A DNA stretch of 64,000 nt from Massilia sp. CF038 (GCF_900129765.1 NZ_FQWU01000002.1:1302001-1366000); one strand, 5' to 3'. Numbered from the stretch's first letter, positions 32,814-41,271 are shown. The notes: a model not told the origin generated them from the letters alone. Translations and numbers: made by a program.

Positions 32814-33869
32814 ATGCATCTTATTAAAACCTTGTTCTTGCTGCTCTTGCTCGCCAGCGGCGCCAGCCGTGCCCAGGGCATTGCCCCGTACGAAGCGCGA
32901 TTGGGCCGCGCCCGCCCTGTGGTCGCCGTCGTGGGTGTCAACAGTGGCACGGAACTAAGCGATTTTCTGGCGCCGTACGCCATCCTGGCCCGTGCCGGCA
33001 GCATGGATGTGCTCGCGCTCGGTACCAGCGCCGGCCCGATCCAGATGCGCCCTGCCTTGCGGGTGGCGCCGCATGCCACGCTGGCAGCCTTTGATGCGCA
33101 ATATCCGGATGGGGCCGATTACATTGTCGTGCCCGCCGTGGCAGCGCCCGATGATCCGGTGCTGCTGCCCTGGCTGGCAGTTCAGGCCGCCAAAGGCGCG
33201 ACGATTGTCAGTATTTGCGACGGCGCGCTGGTGGTGGCGCGTGCCGGCATCTTCAAGCAGCACCGGGCCACCGGCCACTGGGCCACGCACCGTCAGCGCG
33301 TGGCCGACTATCCCGACACCGCATGGCTGGCCAACCGGCGCTACGTGGCCGACGGCAAGGTGGTGTCCAGCGCCGGCATCAGCGCGGCCATCCCCACTGC
33401 CCTGGCACTGGTCGAGGCCGTTGCCGGCCGTGCCAGAGCCGATGAGGTGGCAGCCGAGATCGGCGCCAGCGGCTGGAGCGACCAGCACAACAGCGCCCGC
33501 TTCGGCCGTACACCGGGCATGCTGCTGACCGCCCTGGGCAACAAGCTGCTGCACGGACAGGCGCGCATTGCGATTGCCTTGCACGACGGGATGGATGAGC
33601 TGGAAATGGCATTGCAGGCCGACGCCTTCTCGCGCACGCTGCGCAGCAAGGCCTACGGTGTGGCCGACAGCATGGCCCCCGTGATGACCCGGCATGGCTT
33701 GCAAATCTATCCCGACCTGGACCGTTCGGCAGCGGCCGGGACCGTGCCGGTTGCGGGCGGCAACTTGAAACAGATCATCAGCCAGATCCGCACCATGTAC
33801 GGCGCCGGCACCGCGCACCTGGTGGCGGCCCAGCTGGAATACGATGAACTGGCCGAGGCCAACTTCTAA
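32814..33869 (+). CDS. Exported DJ-1/PfpI family protein
   Basis: A 351-residue protein with a signal peptide (MHLIKTLFLLLLLASGASRAQG). Residues about 30-200 are a DJ-1/PfpI domain related to the sensor half of the divergent GlxA regulator: DFLAPYAILARAG, DYIVVPAVAAPDDP, VSICDGALVVARAGIFKQHRATGHWATH, in part SICDGALVVARAG. In the nucleophile elbow the Cys is kept (SICDGA). The C-terminal third (IALHDGMDELEMALQADAF, in part HDGMDELEMALQADAF, ending QLEYDELAEANF) is a second, less typical segment. A periplasmic DJ-1-like domain is unusual. Function is unknown; it could sense or modify a small molecule related to the regulator's ligand. Confidence 0.78.
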   Translation: MHLIKTLFLLLLLASGASRAQGIAPYEARLGRARPVVAVVGVNSGTELSDFLAPYAILARAGSMDVLALGTSAGPIQMRPALRVAPHATLAAFDAQYPDGADYIVVPAVAAPDDPVLLPWLAVQAAKGATIVSICDGALVVARAGIFKQHRATGHWATHRQRVADYPDTAWLANRRYVADGKVVSSAGISAAIPTALALVEAVAGRARADEVAAEIGASGWSDQHNSARFGRTPGMLLTALGNKLLHGQARIAIALHDGMDELEMALQADAFSRTLRSKAYGVADSMAPVMTRHGLQIYPDLDRSAAAGTVPVAGGNLKQIISQIRTMYGAGTAHLVAAQLEYDELAEANF

Positions 33870-34354
33870 GCCTCGGTCGACAAGACCAGGGTCTCCTTGA
33901 TTTCTTCCATCACCACATAGCTCTTGGACTGCGCCGCGCCGGGCAGTTCAAGCAGCATGTCACCCAGCAGCTTGCGGTATTCCGCCATCTCGTGGATGCG
34001 CGCCTTGATCAGATAATCAAAGTCGCCCGAGACCAGATGACATTCCTGCACCTCGGGAATGCGCAGCACTTCACGCCGGAACTGCTCAAAGGCCGAGGCC
34101 GATTTCTGGTTGAGCGTGATTTCCACAAACACCAGCAGCTTGGCCCCCAGCGCCGCCGGATCAACGCGCGCGTAATAGCCGCTGATCACCCCATCGCGCT
34201 CCATGCGCTTGACCCGTTCGATGCAGGGCGTGACGGATAAACCGACGCGCTCGCCCAGGTCCTTCATGGAAATGCGGCCTTCTTCTTGCAGCACGCGCAG
34301 GATGTGGCGGTCGAGCTTGTCGAGGGTACGGGTCGATTCTTTTTGAATTCGCAT
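33866..34354 (-). CDS. Lrp/AsnC family transcriptional regulator
   Basis: A 162-residue Lrp-type regulator. The N-terminal HTH is LDKLDRHILRVLQEEGRISM and ERVGLSVTPCIERVKRMERDGVI, in part VGLSVTPCIERVKRMERDG, and the C-terminal RAM ligand domain has LLVFVEITLNQKSA and VSGDFDYLIKARIHEM. ATG at 34354 (MRIQKES) gives the standard family length; upstream in-frame codons lie in AT-rich promoter sequence. It diverges from dadA with 103 bases between the starts; in enteric bacteria and pseudomonads Lrp-type proteins control dadA in response to alanine or leucine, so this is its probable target. Its stop overlaps that of the convergent DJ-1 gene. Confidence 0.93.
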   Translation of the reverse strand: MRIQKESTRTLDKLDRHILRVLQEEGRISMKDLGERVGLSVTPCIERVKRMERDGVISGYYARVDPAALGAKLLVFVEITLNQKSASAFEQFRREVLRIPEVQECHLVSGDFDYLIKARIHEMAEYRKLLGDMLLELPGAAQSKSYVVMEEIKETLVLSTEA

Positions 34355-34457
34355 GAAAATCCACCAAATAATCGTATTTTTACGTGAACAAACACTAGTT
34401 GAATCGCAATAATATAGCGGAAATTCTTGAACATCCACATAATCCATTGGAGATAGT

Positions 34458-35747
34458 ATGCGTGTCGTGATTCTGGGCAGCGGCGTGATCGGCGTCACAA
34501 GTGCGTACTACCTGGCCAAAGCGGGCCACGAGGTCACGGTCATTGACCGCCAGCCGGGTCCCGCCCTGGAAACCAGCTTCGCCAATGCCGGCCAGATTTC
34601 CCCTGGCTATGCGTCCCCCTGGGCCGCGCCGGGCATTCCGCTCAAGGCCATGAAGTGGATGCTGCAGCGCCACGCGCCCCTCTCGATCACTCCGGACGGC
34701 ACCACCTTCCAGCTCAAGTGGATGTGGGAAATGCTGCGCAATTGCACCTCCGACCGCTATGCGACCAACAAGGAACGCATGGTGCGGCTGGCTGAGTACA
34801 GTCGCGACTGCTTTAAAGTCTTGCGCGATGAAGCCGGCATTGCCTATGAAAGCCGCCAGCAAGGCACGATGCAACTGTTCCGCACGGAACAGCAATTTGC
34901 CAGCGCGCAGAAAGACATCAAGGTCCTGCAAGAGTCGGGCGTGCCTTACGAACTGCTGACCCGCGACCAGCTGGGTAACGCCGAGCCGGCCCTGGCTGCC
35001 GCCGGCAGCAAGCTGGTGGGCGCCTTGCGCTTGCCAAATGACGAAACCGGCGATTGCCAGTTGTTCACCACCCGCCTGGCCGCCATGGCCGCGCAGCTGG
35101 GCGTGACGTTCCGCTACAACGTCGCCATCGACCGCCTGGCTGTGGCCGGCAACAGCATCACCGGCGTGCATTGCGGTGACGAACTGGTGCAGGCGGACGC
35201 CTACGTGCTGGCCCTGGGTGCCCACAGCACCACGCTGCTCAAGAACATCGTCGACATTCCCGTCTACCCGATGAAGGGTTACTCGATCACGGTGCCGATC
35301 ACCGATGCCCAGCGCGCGCCCGTGTCCACCATTCTCGATGAAACCTACAAGGTGGCAGTGACCCGTTTTGACGACCGCATCCGCGTGGGCGGCATGGCCG
35401 AACTGGCCGGCTTCGACCTGCGCCTCAATCCACGCCGCCGCGCCACCCTGGAAATGGTGGTCAACGATCTGTTCCCGGGCGCTGGCGACACGGCCAAGGC
35501 CTCGTTCTGGACCGGCCTGCGTCCCATGACGCCGGACGGCACGCCGATCGTCGGCCGTACGCCGCTGGGCAACCTGTTCCTCAATACCGGCCACGGCACG
35601 CTGGGCTGGACCATGTCCTGCGGCTCGGCCCAGTTGCTGGCTGATCTGATGTCGGCCAAGCGGCCGGCCATCCCATACGATGACTTGTCGGTCAGCCGCT
35701 ACAGCGGCAAAGGCGGCAGCACCCAGCTGGATCTGGCCAACGCCTGA
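34458..35747 (+). CDS. dadA: D-amino acid dehydrogenase small subunit
   Basis: A 429-residue FAD enzyme that oxidises D-amino acids, chiefly D-alanine, passing electrons to the respiratory chain at the inner membrane. It begins with the FAD motif [18 protein letters not shown], and shows [20 protein letters not shown], in part [17 protein letters not shown], characteristic of DadA, and the C-terminal FAD-binding block [20 protein letters not shown], in part [15 protein letters not shown]. Length is normal. The gene is divergent from an Lrp gene across an AT-rich spacer (34355-34457), where Lrp probably binds. The usual partner dadX/alr racemase is not adjacent. Confidence 0.95.
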   Translation: MRVVILGSGVIGVTSAYYLAKAGHEVTVIDRQPGPALETSFANAGQISPGYASPWAAPGIPLKAMKWMLQRHAPLSITPDGTTFQLKWMWEMLRNCTSDRYATNKERMVRLAEYSRDCFKVLRDEAGIAYESRQQGTMQLFRTEQQFASAQKDIKVLQESGVPYELLTRDQLGNAEPALAAAGSKLVGALRLPNDETGDCQLFTTRLAAMAAQLGVTFRYNVAIDRLAVAGNSITGVHCGDELVQADAYVLALGAHSTTLLKNIVDIPVYPMKGYSITVPITDAQRAPVSTILDETYKVAVTRFDDRIRVGGMAELAGFDLRLNPRRRATLEMVVNDLFPGAGDTAKASFWTGLRPMTPDGTPIVGRTPLGNLFLNTGHGTLGWTMSCGSAQLLADLMSAKRPAIPYDDLSVSRYSGKGGSTQLDLANA

Positions 35748-35756
35748 GTACCAGCA

Positions 35757-35778
35757 CCCAGGCACCCAGTTGCCTGGG
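35757..35778 (+). terminator. Hairpin after dadA
   Basis: CCCAGGCA (35757-35764), loop CCCAGT, TGCCTGGG (35771-35778), 9 bases after the dadA stop. Only a short T run (CCTTTG) follows, so efficiency is uncertain. Confidence 0.5.
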
Positions 35779-35878
35779 AAACAGGCCTTTGAGATGCACA
35801 ATAAGCATTGCTTGGCTTTTCGGAACGCTTGAGTGAGAATCGGGAAGTCCCCCGAAAATTGCCAGGCAAGCGTGTTCC

Positions 35879-36709
35879 ATGACTCCAGGCCGCCAATTCT
35901 GCGCTATATCGCTGTTGTTGCTGGCCGCCGGCGCACACCTGCCAGCTGCAGCCGGTTGCTCGCGCCCGATCATTGTGCCGGCGTCCGCCACCGGGCAAAG
36001 CGTGACCATCAACGGCGCCCAGGTCGGCGGCATGATCCCCGACATGATCAATCAGCTGGGCGTCAAAATCGGCTGCACCTTCCACTGGTCGCCGGTACCG
36101 CGCCAACGGCTTGAATCCATGTTCATCGCTGGCAGCGCCGACCTGATGGTCGCCGCCACGCAGGTGGAGCGGCGCGACCAGGCCGGTGTGTTTGTGCCCG
36201 TGGTCGAAGCCCGCCCCACCCTCATCTCCGTCGATTTCAACCGCCCGTCGATCCATAGCGTGGCCGATCTGCTCGAACGGCGCCAGCTGCGCGTGGCCCT
36301 GGTGCGCGGCTACGATTACGGCCCCGCCTATCAGCAGATGATCAAGACACTCACCAGCCAGGGCCGCCTGTACCTGGAACCGGACGTGCGCACCGTGGCG
36401 CGTATGCTTGCCGATGCCATGGCCGACGTGACCATCATGCCGGCCAGCGGCTTTATCGGCGCTCTGCCGGGCGACGCCCGCATCGAGGGCCTGGCCGGCA
36501 AGCTGCGCATCGAGCCGCTCGACGAGCTGCCCTGGATCCCGACCGGGATCTACCTGTCCAAAACTTCCCTCACCGAAGCCGACCGCACCCTGCTGCAGCG
36601 CGCCCTGGTTGCCTCGGTCAACAGCGGCGTCTGGTGGCAAGCCTTCAAGCGCTATTACCCCTCAGCCGTGTTAATCGATAACACCCGCCCGATCGAAGCG
36701 GCGCGCTAG
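35879..36709 (+). CDS. Periplasmic solute-binding protein, family 3
   Basis: A 276-residue exported protein of the amino-acid-type SBP_bac_3 fold. The signal peptide is about residues 1-25 (ISLLLLAAGAHLPAAAG). The fold pattern is seen in VTINGAQVGGMIPDMINQLG, in part GGMIPDMINQLG, SPVPRQRLESMFIAGSADLM, in part RLESMFIAGSADLMVAA, and VADLLERRQLRVALVRGYDYG, in part LRVALVRGYDYG. There is no permease or ATPase gene beside it, so it may be an orphan receptor or an enzyme-like variant of the kind found singly in Oxalobacteraceae genomes. The ligand is unknown. Its stop codon lies within a palindrome shared with the convergent gene. Confidence 0.8.
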   Translation: MTPGRQFCAISLLLLAAGAHLPAAAGCSRPIIVPASATGQSVTINGAQVGGMIPDMINQLGVKIGCTFHWSPVPRQRLESMFIAGSADLMVAATQVERRDQAGVFVPVVEARPTLISVDFNRPSIHSVADLLERRQLRVALVRGYDYGPAYQQMIKTLTSQGRLYLEPDVRTVARMLADAMADVTIMPASGFIGALPGDARIEGLAGKLRIEPLDELPWIPTGIYLSKTSLTEADRTLLQRALVASVNSGVWWQAFKRYYPSAVLIDNTRPIEAAR

Positions 36710-36716
36710 CTAGCGC
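36703..36716. repeat. 14-base palindrome spanning two convergent stop codons
   Basis: GCGCTAGCTAGCGC is a perfect palindrome containing both TAG stops: plus-strand 36707-36709 and minus-strand 36712-36710. It could fold as a small bidirectional terminator stem, but there is no loop and no T run. Confidence 0.5.
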
Positions 36717-38893
36717 ACCGTGATGGCCAGATCGCGTCCGGCCAGCGCCGTATTGCCGGCAAAGTCAGCGGCCGTGATGCGGATGATGAAGTCGCCCGGC
36801 GCCAGCGTGGCGGGGTCCCAGCTGCCAGTCTTCGCTTCGCCGTCGCGCACCGTGTTGGTCACCTGGTACAGGAAGCGCGTGGTCTTGCTGCCGTAGACGG
36901 TAATGCCGCTATTGTTCGCATACGCCACCTGCACGCTCTCGCGGTCGGGCGGCAGCTGATTGAATTCGATGTTCATGCGCGGCTGCTCGAAGCCAGGCAG
37001 CGCCACCCCGTCCGCACCCAGGATCTGATAACCCACTTTGTACAAACCCAGCTTGCGCCGCGCCGCGTTGCCGTCAGTCTGATCGTAAGCGTCAACGATA
37101 ATCGCCAGCGGACCGGCCGTGCGCGGCACCAGCAGGCGCTTGCCGGCCTTGGCCACCAGCCTGGCATCGGCGGCGTCGTGCAGCGCGATCGCATCAATGC
37201 GGGGAATGACATTGTCTTCAATGCCGGGGAATGGCAGCGCCAGCGGATTGGCCTCGCCTTTGGGCGTGCGTTGAATCAGGTGCACGTGGTACATGCGGTT
37301 GATGGTGCCAAGCGCGTCGCCCACGGCAAAGCGGGTGCCGCGCTTGACGCGCACGCGTGCCGGCTTGCCCTTCTCGTCATCGAACAACGCGAAGCGGGCA
37401 GGATCGAGCGGCGCATTTTTACCATCGCGTCCGACCCGCATGTGCAGGTAGGTAAAGCTGTCCAGCGCCAGCCCTTCTCCCAGTTCGCCAAAGCCCCAGT
37501 TGGGCAAGGGGCTGCTGACTTTTTCGCTTTTGACCGCCAATACCTTCTCGCCCATATTGCCCTGCACGTCCAGGCCATTATGAAAGTGGTGCCGGCTTTC
37601 CCCTTCATAGCTGCCACGCACCTCGCCGATAATGCCGACCACTTCGTGCTTGCCAAACTGGGGCTGCAGCGGCCATGGGAACGGCGCCGCTGCAGCAGGT
37701 GCAGCAGGTGCGGCAGGTGCAGCAGGTGCAGCAGGTGCAGCAGGTGCAGCAGGTGGCATGGATGGCGCCACCACGGGCACCGCGGCGGCAGCAGGCGCCG
37801 CGCCACGCGGCGCAATCTTGCGCAAGACGCGCTGCAGCGCATCGGTCACATACAGGGCGCCATCAGCCGACAGCGCAATGCCAGCCGGTCGGCCGAAGCG
37901 GGTAGCGGTGTTGTCACCAATCTGGATATCGATGCCGATGCCGGTCAAGCCGCCAAGCTGGCCCCCTGGCGACAGCTGCAGGATGCGGCCACGCGCCATA
38001 TCGCCCACATACAAAAAGCCGTCGTGCGTGAGCGCCAGCGCCAAGGGCCGGCGCAGCAAGGGATCGTCCGCTTCCGGGTCCGACAGTGCCAGCGTGCTGA
38101 CCTGCCCGTCCACGCTCAGTTTGCGGATTGCGCCCAGGCGCGCATCGGCCACGTACAAGGCGCCTGCTGCATCGGCCACCACTGCGGTGGGCGTGTCGAA
38201 CATCGCTTGGGCGGCAGGACCATCCTGGGCACCGGATATGCCGCTGCCGGCCACGGTGCTGACCGTGCCATCGAGCGCGATCTTGCGCAGCACATCGTTG
38301 TAGGTGTCGGCCACATACACATTGCCAGCCCGGTCCAGCGTCACCCCCACGGGCCCGTTAAAGCGCGCCTGACGCGCCGGGCCATCGATATGCCCGGCGC
38401 TGCCATCGCCAGCCAGCGTGGTGACCACGCCTTGCGGGCTGACTTTGCGGATAGCGTTGTTACCGGTATCGGCCACCAGCAGGTTGCCGGCGCTGTCGAT
38501 GGCAATGCCGGACGGCGTATGAAACGCCGCCGCGCTGCCACTGCCGTCGGCGAACCCTTCGACTCCACCGGCCAGCGTCGATACTGTACCGTCAGGGGCC
38601 ACTTTGCGAATCTGATTATGCTCCCCGGCGTCGGCCAGATAGGCGTTCCCCGCGCGGTCCAGCACCACGCCGAATGGATCGGAAAAGCCGCTGGCCACGG
38701 TGCTCACTGCAACCGGCCAGCCCATGACCGTGGCCGGTTCCTTGATGACGATTTGCTTCATGCGCTCCCGCAGCGGCGCGCGGCCCTCGCCAGGCCATAC
38801 ATACACACCTGCTGCCAGTGCCGCCACGGCAAGGAACGCAAGGCCGATCCACTTCTTTTTGTTTTGTTTCAAACCTTCACCATGGGCTGCCAA
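36710..38893 (-). CDS. Membrane-anchored NHL-repeat propeller fused to an M23 (LytM) peptidase-like domain
   Basis: A protein of about 727 residues. A single membrane segment lies near the N terminus (WIGLAFLAVAALAAGVYVW). Residues about 55-365 hold five or six NHL repeats (DPFGVVLDRAGNAYLADAG, TPSGIAIDSAGNLLVADTG, GPVGVTLDRAGNVYVADTY) forming a beta-propeller. A Pro/Ala linker of seven APA-type units follows, then an M23 domain: HHFHNGLDVQG has the HxxxD zinc motif and MYHVHLIQR the HxH motif, so catalytic residues appear intact. The C-terminal 150 residues are Ig-like. LytM enzymes cleave peptidoglycan cross-bridges. The start is uncertain: TTG at 38893 is the longest, without a good ribosome-binding site. 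I do not know of a characterised protein with this arrangement. Confidence 0.75.
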   Translation of the reverse strand: MAAHGEGLKQNKKKWIGLAFLAVAALAAGVYVWPGEGRAPLRERMKQIVIKEPATVMGWPVAVSTVASGFSDPFGVVLDRAGNAYLADAGEHNQIRKVAPDGTVSTLAGGVEGFADGSGSAAAFHTPSGIAIDSAGNLLVADTGNNAIRKVSPQGVVTTLAGDGSAGHIDGPARQARFNGPVGVTLDRAGNVYVADTYNDVLRKIALDGTVSTVAGSGISGAQDGPAAQAMFDTPTAVVADAAGALYVADARLGAIRKLSVDGQVSTLALSDPEADDPLLRRPLALALTHDGFLYVGDMARGRILQLSPGGQLGGLTGIGIDIQIGDNTATRFGRPAGIALSADGALYVTDALQRVLRKIAPRGAAPAAAAVPVVAPSMPPAAPAAPAAPAAPAAPAAPAAAAPFPWPLQPQFGKHEVVGIIGEVRGSYEGESRHHFHNGLDVQGNMGEKVLAVKSEKVSSPLPNWGFGELGEGLALDSFTYLHMRVGRDGKNAPLDPARFALFDDEKGKPARVRVKRGTRFAVGDALGTINRMYHVHLIQRTPKGEANPLALPFPGIEDNVIPRIDAIALHDAADARLVAKAGKRLLVPRTAGPLAIIVDAYDQTDGNAARRKLGLYKVGYQILGADGVALPGFEQPRMNIEFNQLPPDRESVQVAYANNSGITVYGSKTTRFLYQVTNTVRDGEAKTGSWDPATLAPGDFIIRITAADFAGNTALAGRDLAITVR
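37692..37754. repeat. Seven tandem 9-bp repeats in the linker of the NHL-M23 gene
   Basis: GCAGCAGGT is repeated seven times in a row (one copy with GCGGCAGGT), encoding Pro-Ala-Ala units on the minus strand. The 9-bp period preserves the frame, so slippage would change linker length only. Confidence 0.9.
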
Positions 38894-38964
38894 TAAGGAG
38901 TCCGAAGCTTACCCGAACGCCTGCTACACTACCAGCAGCTGGCAAACCAGAAAAAGAGGGGACT

Positions 38965-39369
38965 ATGGCACCACACCCAATCAATGCCATGATCGCGGCC
39001 GCAGACGATGCGATCAACCGCGAAGACTTTGACGCACTCATGTCCTTTTACACCGACGATGCCACGCTCGTGGTGGTGCCCGGACGGGCCGCCAACGGAA
39101 AAGAGGAAATCCGCAAGGCCTTCGTCGCCATCGCCGCGCACTATGAACACACCCTGTATCTCACCCAAGGCGACATGATCGTGATCGAAGCGGGCGACAC
39201 GGCGCTGGTGATCGCCCAGACCAATGTGCGCGCCAACATGAAAAGCGCCACGCCCACCCTGGAAACCCGTAACGCCAACTATGTGTTCCGGCGCGAGAGC
39301 GATGGCGAGTGGCGCTGCATGATCGACAATTCATATGGTGCGGCGCTGCTCAATCATGTGGGCGATTAG
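38965..39369 (+). CDS. SnoaL/DUF4440-like (NTF2-fold) protein
   Basis: A 134-residue protein of the NTF2-like superfamily. NREDFDALMSFYTDDATLVV and PGRAANGKEEIRKAFVAI, in part NGKEEIRKAFVAI, are the usual start of YybH/SnoaL-type domains, and the end is WRCMIDNSYG. Members include ketosteroid-isomerase-like enzymes and many proteins without known activity. AGAGGGGA precedes the ATG at 38965. It is cytoplasmic and monocistronic. Function cannot be assigned. Confidence 0.8.
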   Translation: MAPHPINAMIAAADDAINREDFDALMSFYTDDATLVVVPGRAANGKEEIRKAFVAIAAHYEHTLYLTQGDMIVIEAGDTALVIAQTNVRANMKSATPTLETRNANYVFRRESDGEWRCMIDNSYGAALLNHVGD

Positions 39370-40082
39370 GAGCCCGTCTCGGGCAAAAACGCGGCCAGCG
39401 CACTGTCGGCGCTGCGCGCTTCCCGGCGCGGTGTGGCGTGCGCCGCAAAGCGCACCTCCTTGACTGCCGCTTCCGCAGCCGGTGTGGTACGCCGGCGCGC
39501 GCGGTGATGCAGCACCATGCCCGATGGCGAAATCAGCGACGCTGCCGTCATTGGCCCCTGCGCGTAAATCTCCACGCATTCCGAATGGGCGGTGCTAGAC
39601 AGCTGGTGGGTACGGCCCTGCGCATCGCAGGTGCCAAATTCGAGCTTGCCGCTGGCGCGCACCACCGCATATTCGCGCCGCGCCAGGGGACGGCCGTCGT
39701 GTTCGTCCAGCAGCGCAAACCGGTCGGTAAATACATGGGTGGGAGCGCCGCGCACAATGGGTGCCTCAAGCGCGTGCGACAGGGCACGGCCGGAATCCTT
39801 GATCACCTGGCAGCGCAAATTCTGGTTGGGCAGCAGCTTCGGTGCGCTGGCACAGCGGCAGATGCACAGGTCGTTTTCGAGGGCGACGTTTTTGCCGTTC
39901 CAGGTCTCGGGGATGCGCGGACCGACGCACAGGATTTTGCCGGCCGTGCGGCATACCGGGCAAGTGACCAGATCGCCTTCCAGCGCGATGGGCATGCCGT
40001 CGATATTGCCATCGCTGCTGGCGGAAATGACCTTGCCGCCGCTGCTGCTTGAGGCACCCAGGGTGATCGTATAGCGCCTCAT
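39366..40082 (-). CDS. PAAR-domain protein (T6SS spike-tip type), orphan
   Basis: A 238-residue protein. Residues 1-100 form a PAAR domain: GKVISASSDGNIDGMPIALEGDLVTCPVC, in part GMPIALEGDLVTCPVC, then NGKNVALENDLCICRC, with cysteine and other ligands for the zinc at the tip. Residues about 110-185 (FTDRFALLDEHDGRPLARREY, in part FALLDEHDGRPLARREY, and GTCDAQGRTHQL) resemble the transthyretin-like extension common after PAAR domains. The Ala/Arg-rich tail carries no recognisable toxin. PAAR proteins sharpen the VgrG spike of type VI secretion systems and may carry effectors. No vgrG or other T6SS gene is in the window, so the apparatus must be encoded elsewhere. Its stop overlaps the convergent SnoaL gene by 4 bases. 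Confidence 0.85.
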   Translation of the reverse strand: MRRYTITLGASSSSGGKVISASSDGNIDGMPIALEGDLVTCPVCRTAGKILCVGPRIPETWNGKNVALENDLCICRCASAPKLLPNQNLRCQVIKDSGRALSHALEAPIVRGAPTHVFTDRFALLDEHDGRPLARREYAVVRASGKLEFGTCDAQGRTHQLSSTAHSECVEIYAQGPMTAASLISPSGMVLHHRARRRTTPAAEAAVKEVRFAAHATPRREARSADSALAAFLPETGS

Positions 40083-40437
40083 GCCCCCCGGCCCTTATCG
40101 CTGTTCACCGCCGCCGCTTTGCTGTTCACCATGTGTTCCCCTCCCCATACTGCGCCACCTGGCGTCGCCGAGTAGTAAGGTTACGGGGAGCATGGTTTCC
40201 AGCTTTGATTTTGGTCAACTATTGTCTTGCGCAATCGCCTTGCACGCCGAGGCCTTAACACGACAGAAATGTTTACTTATGGAATTTATTTACCAACGAC
40301 AAATGGTCTATTTTTTTGTTTATGCTGGCTGCAAAAAGTGGTATTGTCACTTCGTCTGACTCAGTCGGATGTATCTCCGCCGCGCCCAAACCTTGCGCCG
40401 CAATCCTCTTCTGCCATCAAAAAAAGAGAGATCTCGC
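40083..40437. other. AT-rich intergenic region of about 355 bases
   Basis: Separates the divergent PAAR gene and the small gene at 40438. The segment from about 40255 to 40360 is markedly richer in A and T than its surroundings and probably holds promoters for both genes, but no convincing -35/-10 pair, hairpin or reading frame was found. Confidence 0.5.
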
Positions 40438-40671
40438 GTGCACGAGCAAGACCGAACCAACACCGATATGGCGCTCATTGTCGAGCAGGGGCTGTCACAG
40501 GACCGCGAACACGGTTCCGTGGTGGCGTGGAAATTCCTTGCAGCGCACCATGTACCCGACGAGGTCATCCTGCGCGTACTAGCGGACCCCGCCATGCGCC
40601 GTGGCAGTGACGCGCCGGGGCAGATTTCACCTCTGCACCACCCGCCCGCAGCGGACCCGCCCCCATCCTGA
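40438..40671 (+). CDS. Small hypothetical protein
   Basis: A 77-residue protein starting with GTG at 40438, preceded by AGAGAGAT. The core HGSVVAWKFLAAHHVPDEVILRVLADPAMRR, in part AAHHVPDEVILRVLA, has the look of a small helical protein; the tail is Pro-rich. I believe similar short proteins with a VPxxVIxRVL motif occur in related genomes, but this is from memory. There is no signal peptide. Function is unknown. Confidence 0.5.
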   Translation: MHEQDRTNTDMALIVEQGLSQDREHGSVVAWKFLAAHHVPDEVILRVLADPAMRRGSDAPGQISPLHHPPAADPPPS

Positions 40672-40782
40672 ACCTTACCTGGCCGTAATCGTTGTCTTAC
40701 ATGCAGGCAGCCCGGCTGCCGACAGCAGAGAAACCGTGTCCGTAGGATAATAATTCCATTATTCAAAATCCACGGCAGGGCC

Positions 40783-41271
40783 ATGCGATTGATTGAACAG
40801 CATTATCTCAAGGGACCTAACCGCTGGGGCAGAGGTAATTACCTGCGCCTGCTCATCGACCTGGGCGACCTGCATCTGGCGGCCAGCGCGGACCTGCCCG
40901 GCGTGGCTGAGCGTCTGACCGCCCTGCTGCCAGGCCTGGAGGTGCGCGCCGACGTGTTGCAACACCAGGGCCTGCTGGCGGAAATGCTGGGCATGGTCAT
41001 GCTGGAAATGCAGCGCGCTGCCGGCAATGGCAGTGCCGCGGAGCGTCTGCAATTGCTCATTGGCCGCAAGGGTCAGGTGCGCATGCTCATCTCGTGCGAA
41101 TCGGAAGCGGAGGGCGTCAAGGCGTGCGCCGCAGCATTCGCAATCTTCGCCGCGGTGCTGGGCGAAAGACCGGCTGGCCAAGCCGCTCCACGGCTTCCGC
41201 CAAAGGAAGTCGCTCCCGTCGCGCTGGCGATGGCAGCCGCTATGCCAGCGGGGACGATGCACGCGCCTTGA
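40783..41271 (+). CDS. Stand-alone protein resembling the N-terminal domain of cyanophycin synthetase
   Basis: A 162-residue protein. The start (IEQHYLKGPNRWGRGNYLRL) parallels the opening of CphA (RLRGPNYW), the middle LTALLPGLEVRADV and LGMVMLEMQRAAG parallel its LPGL and HVALELQ segments, and QVRMLISCESEAEGVKACAAA, in part VRMLISCESEAEGVKACA, parallels the part that closes the N-terminal domain. The ATP-grasp and Mur-ligase domains that make cyanophycin are absent: the reading frame ends 40 residues later. In CphA this domain binds the growing polymer and helps dimerisation. A free-standing copy could be a regulator, a polymer-binding protein or the remnant of a full gene. The 3' end overlaps the convergent XRE gene by 32 bases. 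Confidence 0.6.
   Translation: MRLIEQHYLKGPNRWGRGNYLRLLIDLGDLHLAASADLPGVAERLTALLPGLEVRADVLQHQGLLAEMLGMVMLEMQRAAGNGSAAERLQLLIGRKGQVRMLISCESEAEGVKACAAAFAIFAAVLGERPAGQAAPRLPPKEVAPVALAMAAAMPAGTMHAP

Noticed and set aside
34395-35801. Minus-strand frame of 468 codons antisense to dadA
   Set aside because: No family motifs; dadA is unambiguous on the plus strand with all FAD motifs.
37178-38896. Plus-strand frame of 572 codons antisense to the NHL-M23 gene
   Set aside because: Composition is typical of an antisense shadow, and the minus strand has NHL repeats and zinc motifs.
39366-40082. Type VI secretion cluster
   Set aside because: Only the PAAR gene is present; no Hcp, VgrG, TssB/C or ClpV sequence was found in the window.
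40832-40844. Palindrome AGGTAATTACCT as a second XRE operator
   Set aside because: It lies inside the coding sequence of the CphA-like gene and shares only a half-site with the intergenic operator; coincidence is likely.
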